This document shows, piece by piece, positions 1-12,639 of a stretch of 64,000 bases of DNA. The position numbers and the translations under genes are program-made. The notes under the pieces were generated by a model, which saw only the letters and a list, made by a program, of their open reading frames with translations, ran no database searches and had not been told where the DNA came from. The stretch comes from Oncomelania hupensis (taxonomy: Eukaryota > Mollusca > Gastropoda > Littorinimorpha > Pomatiopsidae), in the NCBI GenBank assembly GCA_036898135.1, contig CM072514.1, positions 78,188,442-78,252,441 of the forward strand, in the 5' to 3' direction. Within the stretch, counting starts at the first letter, position 1; every line of letters starts with the position of its first letter.

Positions 1-562
1 CGTGAATCATTTCGCCGTTATTTAGAAACAATCCCTCAATTTCTTAGAAAACATGTAAATTAACGTCCCCGGGCACATGGAGCGTATAGGGGATTAGAAA
101 ACAAAACTTTAACAACACATTTATAGCCATTTATTGCGTACATGGATAAAAATCCTCAAATCCTGTTGGCCGGTTTAATAATAATAATAATAATACAGTA
201 CATTTATATCGCGCGGTACCTCGCAAACGGTAAGGAAAGCGAGCTCGCCGCGTTGGACAACACACGTGCAATCACACACACACACCTACACACACACCCA
301 CGCACACAGAACACGTATACACTTATCAAATGATTAAATAATTACAGTTTAAAAAAAAAAAAAAAAGGTCGTGAACACTATTGAGACACGGCTCCATCAC
401 GGCACTATCACGAACAAAGTGGAATATTTCGTATTTCAATGTCACACAGATCTTCTCATGCGGATTAAAAGTATCTTTTCATTAAACTTAAATCTTCTTT
501 ACGCAGATGTATATATAAAAAATTTTAAAAATCAATAAAATCTGCATAGGACAAAATTTGTG

Positions 563-564
<2 letters not shown>

Positions 565-642
<78 letters not shown>
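565..642. repeat. (TC)n microsatellite
   Basis: About 78 bp of uninterrupted TC. Confidence 0.97.
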
Positions 643-645
<3 letters not shown>

Positions 646-880
646 GTATAACATGTGCATACAAAGAAATTCGTAAAATTTACATAGACGGAATTCTATA
701 AATCTGAAATGAAATAGATTCTTAAAATATGCATCAAAAACGGAAATCTGTAATTGAACGAAATCCGTAAAACCTGCATCCAGATAAAGTTATGCACACT
801 TGAAGTGTATTTACCATCCAACATACAGTAATAATACGTAATACGAAATATTAAGCTTACTGGTTAGATCTATACACGCT

Positions 881-1190
881 TTGAGAAAAGATACGTATCA
901 GTGTTATAGAACATTTAAAGATATTTTTCAGACAGAAGCCTTCATTGATTTTATGCATATCAAATGCTTTAGAGACTGCTTAATTAAGCTCCGACTGGGA
1001 GTTCTATTTCTGAAAGCTTCATTTTTTAGGATAACCTTCAAAGGAAATGGATTGTGTCCATGTTGCAACGTATTGGAAAATGAAAATCATTCTGTAACCA
1101 AATGTATTCTGTATAGTGAGTGATCTTAGAGAAAAATATTTAACTTTTCCTGTACATTCGTATATCTACAGAGAGAATCAAAGTTTCATG
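881..1190 (+). mobile_element. LINE relic, C-terminal zinc-knuckle region
   Basis: The plus strand reads YRTFKDIFQ, KLRLGVLFLK and CPCCNVLENENHSVTKC. The 2A LINE has [18 protein letters not shown] and [17 protein letters not shown] in the same order and spacing, so this is a diverged relative. It breaks off soon after the knuckle. Confidence 0.65.
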
Positions 1191-1727
1191 TATGGAGATT
1201 AGGACTATTTATTTTCATGCACTAAAAATACGAACTGAATTTTAAGAGCAGATAAACTTGAGCTGATGCAATAACCTAACGAAAGTAAACGCCATTGTAA
1301 TTCTTGAGAGATCAGGGACAGCAATTTTGTCAACCGCGTGACCAACCATATTTTCTAGGGGCTGGTGGCCCGACGAATTTGTGTTTGTTTTATTGTTTGT
1401 ATGTTTTTTTGGTGAATACACGGACGATGTCCAAACGTCAGACGTCTATACACGCTTTTCTCCTTAATCACACTCAAAGGGCGGCAATCTGAAACCAACA
1501 TGCACGCTCACACATATATTAACTAAAGAGATTCTGTAAAGACAAGGGAGATGGCTATAATTAGTAGTAAAAGATGTGAAGGAAATGAGTACTGTATTGT
1601 TTTTGTACAATAAATTTTAGATTGACTGCATTCAGTACCATCAATAAGATAAGAGGGCAAACCGTTCATTGAGATCCTGATAAGAATTTCAATATGAGAG
1701 GGAGAGAGAGAGAGAGAGAGAGTCATT

Positions 1728-2845
1728 GTTTATAGGGTCCAGCGGACTGCAAAGAGCCGAATCAGGACCACAACTTGGTTGAAAGAGGCACACCCTTGAT
1801 CCGTATATAAAATCTGCTGAAACAACCATATTGTGTTTGTGTGAGTCTGTGTGTGTGCGTTTTTTTTGTTTTTACATTCCGTTTCACGGTCAGCTTGTTC
1901 TAGCCATTTGGGGTGGGGGGTTGACCCCCCCCCCCATGCCTCCGCCATCTGGTGAAGCCGATTCCATGGCTTTAGCCTTAATACTCCCAATAATTGTAAA
2001 GCTAATTCGTTTCATACATCCTCTATGTACCGATTACCCTAAACACAACTGGCACTAACTACTTGGGCCAAATATCACTACTACTAAATAGTATAATACT
2101 GCTGTAGCATATTTTCGGCAGGAGTAGATCATTTGAAGCGTGTATGGGGGTGCGTGGGGGTGCTTTTTTAATTTCTTTTTTTTTAATTTTTTGTTTTTGC
2201 CCGGCCACAGCCACAGTGTGTACTAAGATCCTCCATTCACAAATCTCACGGTGTATATCGTGCCTTCCCCCCCCCCCCTCATCCCCAATCACCTTACCCT
2301 TGCCAGACCTGGTCTGGTTTTTACTCAGTGAGTGATCTTACACCACTTTTTTAAAATTGTCCTTAACAAATATTTTAGGACGTAAAGCCCCCGTTATCCT
2401 ATTGGTAACACTGAAGGTACTCCACCAGCCGGCCGCTTTACAATAAAGGCATCCCAAGCTGAGGCTGTACTCTAATTTATCGAACCCCCGTTTACAAATA
2501 CAAAATAGAATATAAAGAGCATTATAAAATGTTCACAAAACACATACGTATAAAATGCCTAAATTTTTAAATAATAATACCATAGAAAGCTCTAGTGACC
2601 ACTAGCCAGAAAGCGTCCAATATCCCCAAGCGGACCAACAGACTCCATACACAAATGATGAGTTTTGGGAGTGTTCAAGAAAAAAGGGAGATGACTGGTC
2701 TAGCGACCAAGATAGTAGATTGATAGAACAGATTAGGAACGAGAAAGAACAAATAAGAATGACAGAAACAGTGGTAATTTAAATCACTACATTTCCACAA
2801 AGTAAGATACTAATTATACAGAAAAACCCGGCACCCCAACGGGGG
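1728..2845 (-). mobile_element. SINE-like 0.7-kb family, copy split by a 0.57-kb insert
   Basis: Family sequence at 1728-1826 (GTCCAGCGGACTGCAAAGAG) and 2396-2845. Between them lies about 570 bp of unrelated sequence with C and T runs and no open frame of note. This copy belongs to the subfamily whose tail ends in CTATAAACAATGA rather than TAATG. Confidence 0.8.
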
Positions 2846-2859
2846 GAGGAGGGAGGGGG

Positions 2860-2909
2860 GGGAGAGAGAGAGAAAGAGAGAGAGAGAGAGGCAGAGAGAG
2901 AGAGAGAGG
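2860..2909. repeat. (GA)n microsatellite
   Basis: Interrupted GA repeat directly after the end of a SINE-like copy. Confidence 0.9.
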
Positions 2910-3102
2910 TATAGCCAGACATCCTGTAATCACTGTTGGTTTTGCCTTAGGTGGCCTTATACAGCCAGATCCTGTAGTAAATAATATTATCGTAATCAGT
3001 TCTCCGAAAATCCGGGAAAGGTTTCGAGTCCCATAGGCCTATCCTTTACTTCACCGCTTTAAAGCGGTAATTCATAAATATTGAAACAAACACTGCACAA
3101 GC

Positions 3103-3389
3103 ATACCTGTCAAGTGCTACGGATTTTTGCGTAGCGCTACGCATTTTAAACATTTTCCCATTGCTACGGCGTATCACAAAGCTGCTACGCAATTTTTCAA
3201 AAGTGACGTTAAACAAGATTTTACAATAAATTTGTAAACACATTGGATGTGTGTGTTTATATTGGATGCAGAAGATTCCAGTTTTGTTGCGAATCGCGTG
3301 ATTCACATTAGTGCTACACCAAACCTCCATTTGCTATGGTTTTTCTGTTAAATTGCTACACCACAACCCGAAAACCCCTTGACAGGTAT
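3103..3389. mobile_element. MITE-like inverted-repeat element
   Basis: ATACCTGTCAAG at the left and its exact inverse CTTGACAGGTAT at the right, 287 bp apart. If the repeat is CCTGTCAAG, TA flanks both ends. The inside has repeats of GCTACG. No coding content is supported. Confidence 0.55.
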
Positions 3390-4156
3390 TCATCATAAGC
3401 CAAATGCATAAAAACGTAACAGGAAGGGCGTGAGTGTTTCATTAGACATCCGGATACATTGCAACACAAGGTTACCAACACTTTGTTTAATAACAGCTTA
3501 TGTTTACACCTGCACGATATCCCACTCTCAGAGGTGGATAAAAAGTGCGACGACATATTGGCTTTCAATTTCATAAGCCAAAGGCGAAGCACGTGGAATT
3601 AAAAGCCAATGTGTCGTTTGTTTTGTCCACCTTTGAGAGTAGGATAATTACCTTTCTTCAGATTAAAGCAAATAGCCTCTTTGGCTTGTTTTATTCTTTG
3701 CTCCGTAATGGCTGCTGAACGGTGCTAGCCATTTTTAGAGAATTTACTATAAATTTTAAAATTCTTTAAAAACCTTTTTGAAAGTCATTCTTTCTTAGTC
3801 GGCCCTAGCAACTGGGGTGTTTTCAATTTGCGACTGGCTCCTTCTTAATGTGAAGTTTCCAACGGTGTCTTTGTGACTACCCATGCAGTACATATAGGCT
3901 GCAATCGGTGTAGTCTAAGCGTTCAACAGGGACACTATATAATATTACATATAGAGTCCATGCAATCAAGGCCTAAATAACCTCCTCTGATGAAAACTTT
4001 GGTAAAGGTCGAAAGGCGTAAGGAGAACCAGGCTTAAATAATGCAATTGTACTGCATTTGAGCTCTTTCCTAAACCCATGGAGAAGTACGTGGAATTGAA
4101 AGCCAATATGTCACACTTTTTGTCCATCTTCATTGAGAAGCAAGATAACCTGCCTT

Positions 4157-4157
<1 letters not shown>

Positions 4158-4240
<83 letters not shown>

Positions 4241-4246
4241 GAGAAT
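4158..4246. repeat. (GA)n microsatellite
   Basis: About 88 bp of GA with one GG interruption near 4229. It creates Arg-Glu and Ser-Leu frames that are not genes. Confidence 0.97.
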
Positions 4247-4548
4247 GCTGAATATCATGAAAGTCATGGGCAACTTCAGAATCTGTCATTACACAGTGCT
4301 GAAAATAATAGATCTATGTAATCTATTCCGTCCGCAGAGGCATACACCTGATTGCCGTCATTATGTAAGCTGTTGTCATGATCGCTCCACATGAACTTCA
4401 AAAACAATGCCGACGCAGCGTCTTCACGCACAAAAATCAATATTATGTGATCCATGCTAAGCATCTGAATGCTCCTCCATTTTTGTAGTCTTAAGATTTG
4501 TTGAGGATGTATTCTGTTGCTGATGCTAGATTTATTTAATACATTCCG

Positions 4549-4745
<197 letters not shown>

Positions 4746-5755
4746 AAAACATAAAACACTTTTGAAACGACAACATGTTATCCACTCAATTTGAATTGCC
4801 AAATTTTCGGTTTATAATAACCTTCACTCTATATATTAATGTGTTTAAAGTGAATGTTTAATCTACGCTCTTTCGGAACTGCAGTGATTTGTGATCATTT
4901 TGAATAAACAGAATCTTGAAATATAACTGACTTTATTTTTAACAAAGCAAGGTAAATAGCAACTAGGTTTGCACATAAGCAGAATTTGAAGAAAAATGAA
5001 TTTGAATTAAGTGTAATCTTCATTGTAAATATTTGAAATAAACCAAACATTGAAAATGAAATATTTATTTTAAATTAAAAAAACAAACAAACATAAAGAT
5101 GTACACCATCAACTAATGCTGCATATTTTTCGTTGTATGCCTGCTTAGCTTTCTGAAAATATTTTATGCTGAAACATTTTTTCTTGTGCACAGCTCTCAA
5201 AAATAAGAAATTCCTGTTTCCATTAATAAAATAAAATAAAAACCAAAAATAACACATGTAGTAAACCCACACCAACTCCAAAATAATAATATCCAGAAAA
5301 TCCAAGCTGCATGCCTAGTCCGCTTGTCTTTCTGTATATATGCCTCATGGAAATTTCTTTCTCTGCATAAAGTATCAGCTAGCAAAGGCAAAGAAAAGAT
5401 CAAACAAAACAACACAAACTCCAAAATTATATAAATATCTAATTTTTTAATAGTTTTTTTTTTTAAATTTATTTATTTATTAAAAAAAAAAATTGTGGGC
5501 CTGTTCGTCTTTCTGTAAATACTTCATGGTGGTTTTTTTTCTCCCATGCATTGGTCATGTCACTTGGCACCATAAAGTATCCGCTATTGAAGCCCCAGAA
5601 AAGATCTAACAAAACAACACAAACACCAAAATAATGAAGTACAGAAAACCAAAAGTAAACATTTGCTTGTCTGTCCATGTATAGCTTATGGAAATATATT
5701 TATAAAAAATCTTATTCGTGCTTTGTTCATGTCATTTGGCAATGTAATTAATTAG

Positions 5756-6247
5756 TCATTGTTCATAAAGTCCAGCGGACTACAAAGAGCAGAATCAGGA
5801 CCATAACTTGGTTGAAAGAGGGCTCACCCCTGATCCATATAAAAGCTCTGCTGAAACAACCCTAATGGCAACACAGAAGGCACTCCACCAACCGGTCACT
5901 TTTCAATAAAGACATCCCATGCAGGGGATGCTGAAGCTGTACTCTAATTTCTCAAACTCCAGTTTAAAACAACAACAAAATAGAACATAAACATCATTAT
6001 AAAATATCTACAAAACACATACATATAAAATGCCTACATTGCTAAATAATAATATCATAGGAAGCCCTAGTGACCATTTGGCAGAAAGCATCCAATATTC
6101 CCAAACTGATCCAACAGACCTTATGAGGAGTTTTGGAAGAGTTTTCAAGAAAAAAGGTAGTTGACTGATCTAGCGAAGAAGATAGTATAGTAGATTGATA
6201 GAACAGAGTAGGAATGAGAAAGTACAAAGGAGAAAGACAGGATAGTG
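5756..6247 (-). mobile_element. SINE-like 0.7-kb family copy
   Basis: Belongs to the CTATAAACAATG-tail subfamily. It runs from the tail at 5756 to GACAGGATAGTGGGAATT at 6247, where the next copy begins with its TAATG tail. The start of the family's 5' region is missing. Confidence 0.85.
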
Positions 6248-8213
6248 GGAATTACATTACATTACATGATTATTGTTTTAGGTCCAGCGGACTCTTCCGA
6301 GCCAAATCAGGACCGCACAACCCCCAATCCGCATAAAAGATCTGCCGAAACAGCCCTAGTGGTAAAACCGAAAGCTCTCCACCAGCCAGTCACTTTACAA
6401 TAAAGACATCCCACGCAGGGGACGGCTGAGGCTTCACCCCAACTTATCGAACCTCCATTTACAAAAACAAAATACAATACAAACATCATTATAAATTATC
6501 AACAAAACACATACATATAAAATGCCTACATTGCTAAATAATAACATCATAGGAAGCCCTAGTGACCACCCGGCAGAAAGCGTCCAATATTCCCAAGCTG
6601 ATCCAACAGACCTCATACACAAATAAGGAGTCTTGTCCCGGAAGAGTTTTCAAGAAAAAAGGTAGGAGACTGTCGCGTTATATATATATTTTATATTAAT
6701 ATATATATTGATGTTAAAGGGTGAATGAATATATTAAAAGAATTTTATATGAATAGAATCAATTTCCTCTTTTTACTATGCCTAAAATCGATAAGAAACA
6801 AGAAAATAATGTTGAGAAATAGAAAATAAAGAATAAAAGAAATTACTGGCTATTCATTCGTCCTGTTTGCTTTTTTACAACTAAAAAAGAATACCACTGG
6901 TTGATGGTTGATGATATTTATTTCATATGATGTGATACAAAAACCCGTGAAATCATGGTTCTAAAGAATTTCACTGTTGATTAAAATTGTCACTTATCTG
7001 ACGTGGATTCCCTGATGGAGAAGAAGAATTGTCTCTTTTGTTTAACTTAATTCTGTCCTCACGTTTGACCAAAAGGATTATCGTCCAGCTGGCTTCACAT
7101 GGACGTCAGGGATATGACGAGCTCCATGTCATCAGAAGAATAAGCGTTGAGGGTGGAAGTAGGTTAAACGATCATATCAGGAATCCGACAGTCGAAAATA
7201 TTATGAAGAAGGAAGCAAAAACAAAAATCCTTTCCCTGCGCACAGACAAATTAACAGGGACTAAATACACAATCTGTATCCTGTTGAATGACCAGCGAGG
7301 AACGCCGTTGACGTTGTTTGAATAAGAACCCTGCATATTCACGGGTTATTGTATCTTATTCTCAAAACATAATAATGTTCTTTCCTCGCTGTTCATCCAC
7401 ACTGTTCCAATGTTTAAGAATGCACCAACATTCTTTATGAACTAAGCAAAACATGTTAAATTAACTATCACCATATAAACTTCACGCGCTGAAGAATTTA
7501 TATGAAATGAGAACCACATGTTAAAATAACTATTATCATACAATTTGCATACATTGAAGAATAATAACGAATCACCTTGATGAAGGACGATGAATGATTC
7601 GCATGGCGCAATGGACACAAGCACAAGACTACCCATTCCCCAGCTTCACACATCGAATCGTAACTTACCAGCTCAGGATTCGTTTGTGGTGTCTACGACA
7701 CGTGTTGTTTAGGGTGAGACGAGCTTTTCGAACCAACTTTATGACCTCAGTAATCCGAAATAGTGGTCTGGCGTAAACATACGTTCCTTGCCCTCCAAGA
7801 TGGTCGCTCGAATGGTTTTTCTTAACGATATTTCCCACATCCAGCCAATCGAAAGGATAGTACACAAATTGTCTATGGTAACAATAATCTAAAATTGAAC
7901 TACACTAAATAAAAACAATGTCGCATACTGCGTCATTCCGAAAACAATATTATTATCGTCACTGTCTATGACGTACTGTCTATGACGCATTGTCTGGACT
8001 TATAGCAGATTATCGAGGATGCGTAGAGTAGGCGCTTGTATCGCGACAATAACTGGTCTAGCGAAGAAGACGATAGTATAGCAGATTGATAGAACAGAGC
8101 AGGAATGAGAAAGAGCAAATGAGAAAGACAGCGACAGTGGGAATTTAAAGCACTACATTTCCAGAAAGTGGGGATACTATTTATACAGAAACCTCTGGCA
8201 CCCGCAAGGGGGG
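6248..8213 (-). mobile_element. SINE-like 0.7-kb family copy split by a 1.38-kb inverted-repeat element
   Basis: Family sequence at 6248-6670 and 8049-8213; the two parts are contiguous in other copies (GGTAGGTGACTGGTCTAGC). The intervening 6671-8048 begins TGTCGCG and ends CGCGACA. Confidence 0.82.
6671..8048. mobile_element. 1.38-kb element with short terminal inverted repeats
   Basis: Ends are TGTCGCGTTATA and the inverse of TGTCGCGATACA (10 of 12 match). Its borders are fixed by the interrupted SINE-like copy. Flanks AGAC and TAAC may be a decayed duplication of TGAC. It holds a 98-codon frame (7029-7325) with no recognisable transposase motif. Superfamily unknown; it is probably a non-autonomous DNA transposon. 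Confidence 0.55.
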
Positions 8214-9757
8214 AACCCTACAATTAAAAAACAACTCAACTACAAAAATTAATTTAAATCTCCATGTTACTGCAATATAATAATTAGGTCACCATTAACA
8301 TTCCGTATCACAAACAATTTCTTGCAATAAATGACAAGAACTTCTATGCGTTTCAATTCTGTAAAATTGGATATCCAATCCCTCACACCTCTTACCCTAC
8401 CCCCCCCCTTACCTCCCTTATACATCTTCCCCTCTCCATCCATCCCCACCCTCTACCCCTCCCTCCACCCCCCAAATCATCTCTCTTTGATCTTCATGCA
8501 TATAACACTTTTGGGGAAATATTAGTTGAACAGCTCTACATGTACAACTACAAAAAAAAAACCACACATCATAAGATTTTTTTTTTTTAATCCAAAAAAG
8601 GAATAAAAAGCAGTTTTCCATTATTTGTATATCATTGTTTGAGCATTCATCTATTTTGGAGGTTAAAGTGGATCTCACTTATATTTTTCAAGCAAATGTA
8701 ACCGTAGTCCCCTTTGCGGAACCTATCAATGCAAGTACTGTTACCGTCATGACGGCTGACAACCGTCTCTATAATGCAGTTAGCGAGACCCGAATGAGGT
8801 GAACAGCTAATATGGGATTCCAAATGAAAAAAAAAGGGCTTTCCCGTCTGTGACTTAGAGAATGGAATGAAGATGGGCGTGCTCTCTCTGGGAGTGGCTT
8901 CCTCCAGCCACAACATATGGTATTAGCAGTCGCGGACAACTAGTACCAAAGGCAATGGATCAATTTCTATCAAGACCACGAGTGACTTTTAGAGTTGGTG
9001 ATGCAGGAGTGGACTTTTTTTTTCTTCTGTTCAATGGCACTGGGCAATCTAAAAAAACATGAACTATGCTTGGGGTATACGCTTGCTCCAGTGCAGTTCT
9101 AAAGAAAAGGGCCACACGTTTGGATTATAGTTTGTGCGTAAACTTGAACCCACAATAATTGTTTTTTGACGGGTTCGAACCCCTTATAAGAATGTAATTA
9201 CTCGATATATCTTAGTTTGAAAGTAATGTTAACCTTAAAATTTAGTACATATAAAGCTCCTACTATTTTTGAAGCGTAGGGTTGGGTGGGATTGGGGGGG
9301 GGGGGAGATTGGGGTGTAGATGGGGAACAGAGTATCAATACAATCTTGAATGACAGTGAAGGTGATGTTTTATTCGTTGGGTGGAGGGAATTGGGGGGAA
9401 GGGAAGAGGGTGGCAGCTATTTTGATTGATCACTACGGGATCAAACGAACTCTGAAGTACAACACAGCTTTCATTGGAATAAATATAATGAGTGCCATTT
9501 CATTTTTGTTGTTCCAGGCAAGGAAGTGATCACAAATAAATAAACAATTGTTCAAGGCGTAACATCGTTGTTGTACTCCAAGCAGTGTACTGAACAATTT
9601 GCTAATTGAGATTCTGACCAGGAAATAAACCATTGTCGTTGTTCCTGCTCATGCATATTGGCAGCAAATAGTTCAACAAAAGAAAACAACTTTGATACGG
9701 GCAACATATATGACCATGACAATGTAACTTGTTGTATGCACTATGAAAAATGATTAC
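8214..9757. other. no gene seen
   Basis: Low-complexity C-rich sequence near 8395-8475 and a G run at 9294-9306. Open frames are short and show no family motifs. Confidence 0.6.
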
Positions 9758-9945
9758 ATATCATTACATGATTATTGCTTTAGGTCCAGCGGACTCTTCC
9801 AAGCCAAATCAGGACCGGACAACCCCCGATCCGCATAAAAGATCTGCTGACACAACCCTAGTTGTAAAACTGAATGCTCTCCACCAGCCAGTCACTTTAC
9901 AATAAAGACATCCCATGCAGGGGATGCTGAGGCTACACTTTAATT
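9758..9945 (-). mobile_element. SINE-like 0.7-kb family, 3' half of interrupted copy
   Basis: Carries the family's 3' tail and body up to TACACTTTAATT, where the complete copy 9946-10644 has inserted. The other half resumes at 10645. Confidence 0.85.
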
Positions 9946-10644
9946 GATTGATTGATTTATTGTTGCTTTAGGTCCAGCGGACTCTTCCGAGCCAAATCAG
10001 GACCGGACAACCCCCGATCCGCATAAAAGATCTGCTGAAACAACCCCAGTGGGAAAATTGAATGCCCTCCACCGGCCAGTCACTTTACAATAAAGACATC
10101 CCACGCGGGGGACGGCTGAGGGTTGACCTCAACTACGCGAACACCCTGGTTACAAAAACAAAATAGAATACAAACATCATTATAAATCATCAACCAAACA
10201 CATACATATAAAATGCCTATAGTGCTAAATAGTACATTCATAGGAAGCCCTAGTGACCACCCGGCAGAAAGCGTCCAACACTCCCAAGCTGATCCAACAG
10301 ACCTCATACACAAACAAGGAGTCTTGTCCAGGAAGAGTTTTCAAGAAAAAAGGTAGGTCATTGATCTAGCGAAGAAGAAGATAGTATAGCAGAGTGAAGG
10401 ACAGAGCAAGAATAGGAAAGAGTAAATGAGGAAGACAGCGACAGTGGGAATTTAAAGCACTAAATTTCCATAAAGTGGGGATACTATTTATACTGAAAAC
10501 CCCCGGCACTCCAACGGGGGTACTGTTGCCGCAGTGAAGCGTCTTGCCTATAAAGGAAAGACAGGTTTTCAACTGTGGCTTTCACTGTTCCCTTTATAGG
10601 TTTGAACAATCTACAGTGGCAAGATTGCTCATGACCCCAAGGGG
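9946..10644 (-). mobile_element. SINE-like 0.7-kb family, complete nested copy
   Basis: A 699-bp element with perfect 12-bp target duplications TACACTTTAATT (9934-9945, 10645-10656). Reading on the minus strand, the 5' end begins CCCCTTGGGGTCATGAGCAA, contains an inverted pair CCTATAAAGG / CCTTTATAGG and a B-box-like GTTCAAACC, and the 3' end is GGTCCTGATTTGGCTCGGAA...GGACCTAAAGCAACAATAAA with a TCAATCAATC-type tail. No conserved protein frame is present. It serves as the reference copy. Confidence 0.88.
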
Positions 10645-11034
10645 TACACTTTAATTTATCGAACCCCCGTTTACAAAAAACAAAATAGAATACAAACATC
10701 ATTATAAATTATCAACAAAACACATACATATAAAATGCCTACATTGCTAAATAATAACATCATAGGAAGCCCTAGTGACCACCTGGCAGAAAGCGTCCAA
10801 TATTCCCAAGCTGATCCAACAGACCTCACACACAAATAGGGAGTCTTGTCCCGGAAGAGTTTTCAAGAACAAAAATAGGTGACTGGTCTAGCAAAGAAGT
10901 AGATAGTATAGCAGATTGATAACAGAGCAGGAATAAGAACAAATGAGAAAGATAGCGACAGTGGGAATTTAAAGCACCAAATTTCCAGAAAGTGGGGATA
11001 ATATTTATACTGAAACCCCCGTCACCCCAACGGG
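10645..11034 (-). mobile_element. SINE-like 0.7-kb family, 5' half of interrupted copy
   Basis: Resumes at the duplicated TACACTTTAATT and continues through the family body to the CACCCCAACGGG box. Together with 9758-9945 it makes one older element split by a younger relative. Confidence 0.85.
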
Positions 11035-11107
11035 AGCCATAAACTAATATATTTTGTATTAAGCTGTATATTATTACTGTGATCACCAATAATGACAGTA
11101 CTCTTAC

Positions 11108-11240
11108 AACGTTTCTTCAAAACCTCTATCCTATCATACAGAATTCATAAATGTACACACTGAATGCAAAAGATTGTTCTTCAAAATCTCTACCCTAGCC
11201 TACAGAATTTATAACTGTACATATTGAATACAAAGTTGTT
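11108..11240. repeat. two-copy tandem repeat of about 62 bp
   Basis: Units share TCTTCAAAA(C/T)CTCTA(T/C)CCTA, ACAGAATT(C/T)ATAA and GTACA(C/T)A(C/T)TGAAT. No coding content. Confidence 0.7.
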
Positions 11241-11727
11241 GTTTTTTTTTTTTTAATAAACAGTTTATAAATAATTTATTTTATTTGCTGTTAATAGGAA
11301 AATCCAAACAGCAGCTTTACACAAATCATCTCTATTCCTCCCTATGCACTAAAACATTACCTGCTGTCTGTGTTATGAATAAATTAGCAAAGTATATATA
11401 AAAAATGAGAACCAAAGTCAGTCATCAAGCGGGTAATTGTAATTATAAACACTATGAGTCATGACTCAGCGATCTATAGGGTTTATTAATTATTTCTCTT
11501 CCTTTTGACAAAAGGAAAGAATTGAAACCTGAAAATTATATTGTTTATGCAAAGAATTATTCAGAAATGTCGACCAATAGGAAATTATATGGGAAAATAA
11601 ATTCTTTCAGGAAGAAAGCCCATAGGAGCTTAATGACTGATTCTATTCCTAATAAGTCTTGCAAAGTGAAAAGCACATACCACATGTTTACAATGGCAGT
11701 CATACACTCTTGATCACTAACAATTAG

Positions 11728-12295
11728 TTATTCATTGCTTACAGGGTCCAAGCCTACTGCAAAGAGCCGAATCAGAACCACAACTTCACTAAAAGAGGAC
11801 TCACCCCTGATCCGCATAAAAGATCTGCCGAAACAACCCTAGTGGTAACACTGAAGGCACTCCACCAGCCAGTCACTTTACAATAAAGACATCCCACGCA
11901 GGGGACGCTGAGGCTATGCTCTAATTTATCGAACGCCGGTTTACAAAAACAAAATAGAATACAAACAACATTATAAAATATAAACAAAACACATACATAT
12001 AAAATGCCTACATTGCCAAATAATAACATCATAGGAAGCCCCAGTGACCGCCTGGCAGAAAGCGTCCAATATTCCCAGGCTGATCCAACAGACCTCACAC
12101 ACAAATAAGGAGTTTTGTCCCAGAAGAATTTTCAATAAAAAAATGTAGGTGACTGATCTAACGAAGAAGTTAGTATAGTAGATTGATAGAACAGAGTAGG
12201 ACAAAGGAGAAAGACAGCGACAGTGGGAATTTAAAACACTAAATTTCCAGAAAGCAGGGATACTATTTATACTGAAACTCCCAGCACCCCCATGG
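11728..12295 (-). mobile_element. SINE-like 0.7-kb family copy
   Basis: Runs from the tail GGGTCCAAGCCTACTGCAAA to the CCCCATGGAGGG box. It is followed at once by a CR1/L2 relic in the same orientation. Belongs to the CTGCAAAGAG subfamily. Confidence 0.85.
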
Positions 12296-12639
12296 AGGGA
12301 TCCCCAACAATGTAAAGTCGATCTTTACAAATGAAAACATACAAATAATAATAATAATAATGATAATAATAATAATAATAAGAGAACTTAAAATGCGCAC
12401 ACATCTCATCACAAGGCAAATCAAGGCGCACACATACACATTCTTTCGCATTAACAATTCAAGCACACTAATACACACTTGTACATAAATTACATCAAGA
12501 TGACAAAGGTGCCAATGCAAACAGAGACACAGCACTAACAAATAAGCATGAGAAAATTTCCAATAATGATTAGTACATGACCATTTACAACTGCTCTGAT
12601 TTAGGCTTGTGAGTGATGTGGTTTGGGAAAGGAGGAGGG

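Noticed and set aside
6307..12204. Several similar minus-strand frames beginning like MCMRSVGSAWEYWTLSAG
   Set aside because: They are translations of the 0.7-kb SINE-like family, vary in frame and length between copies, and match no protein.
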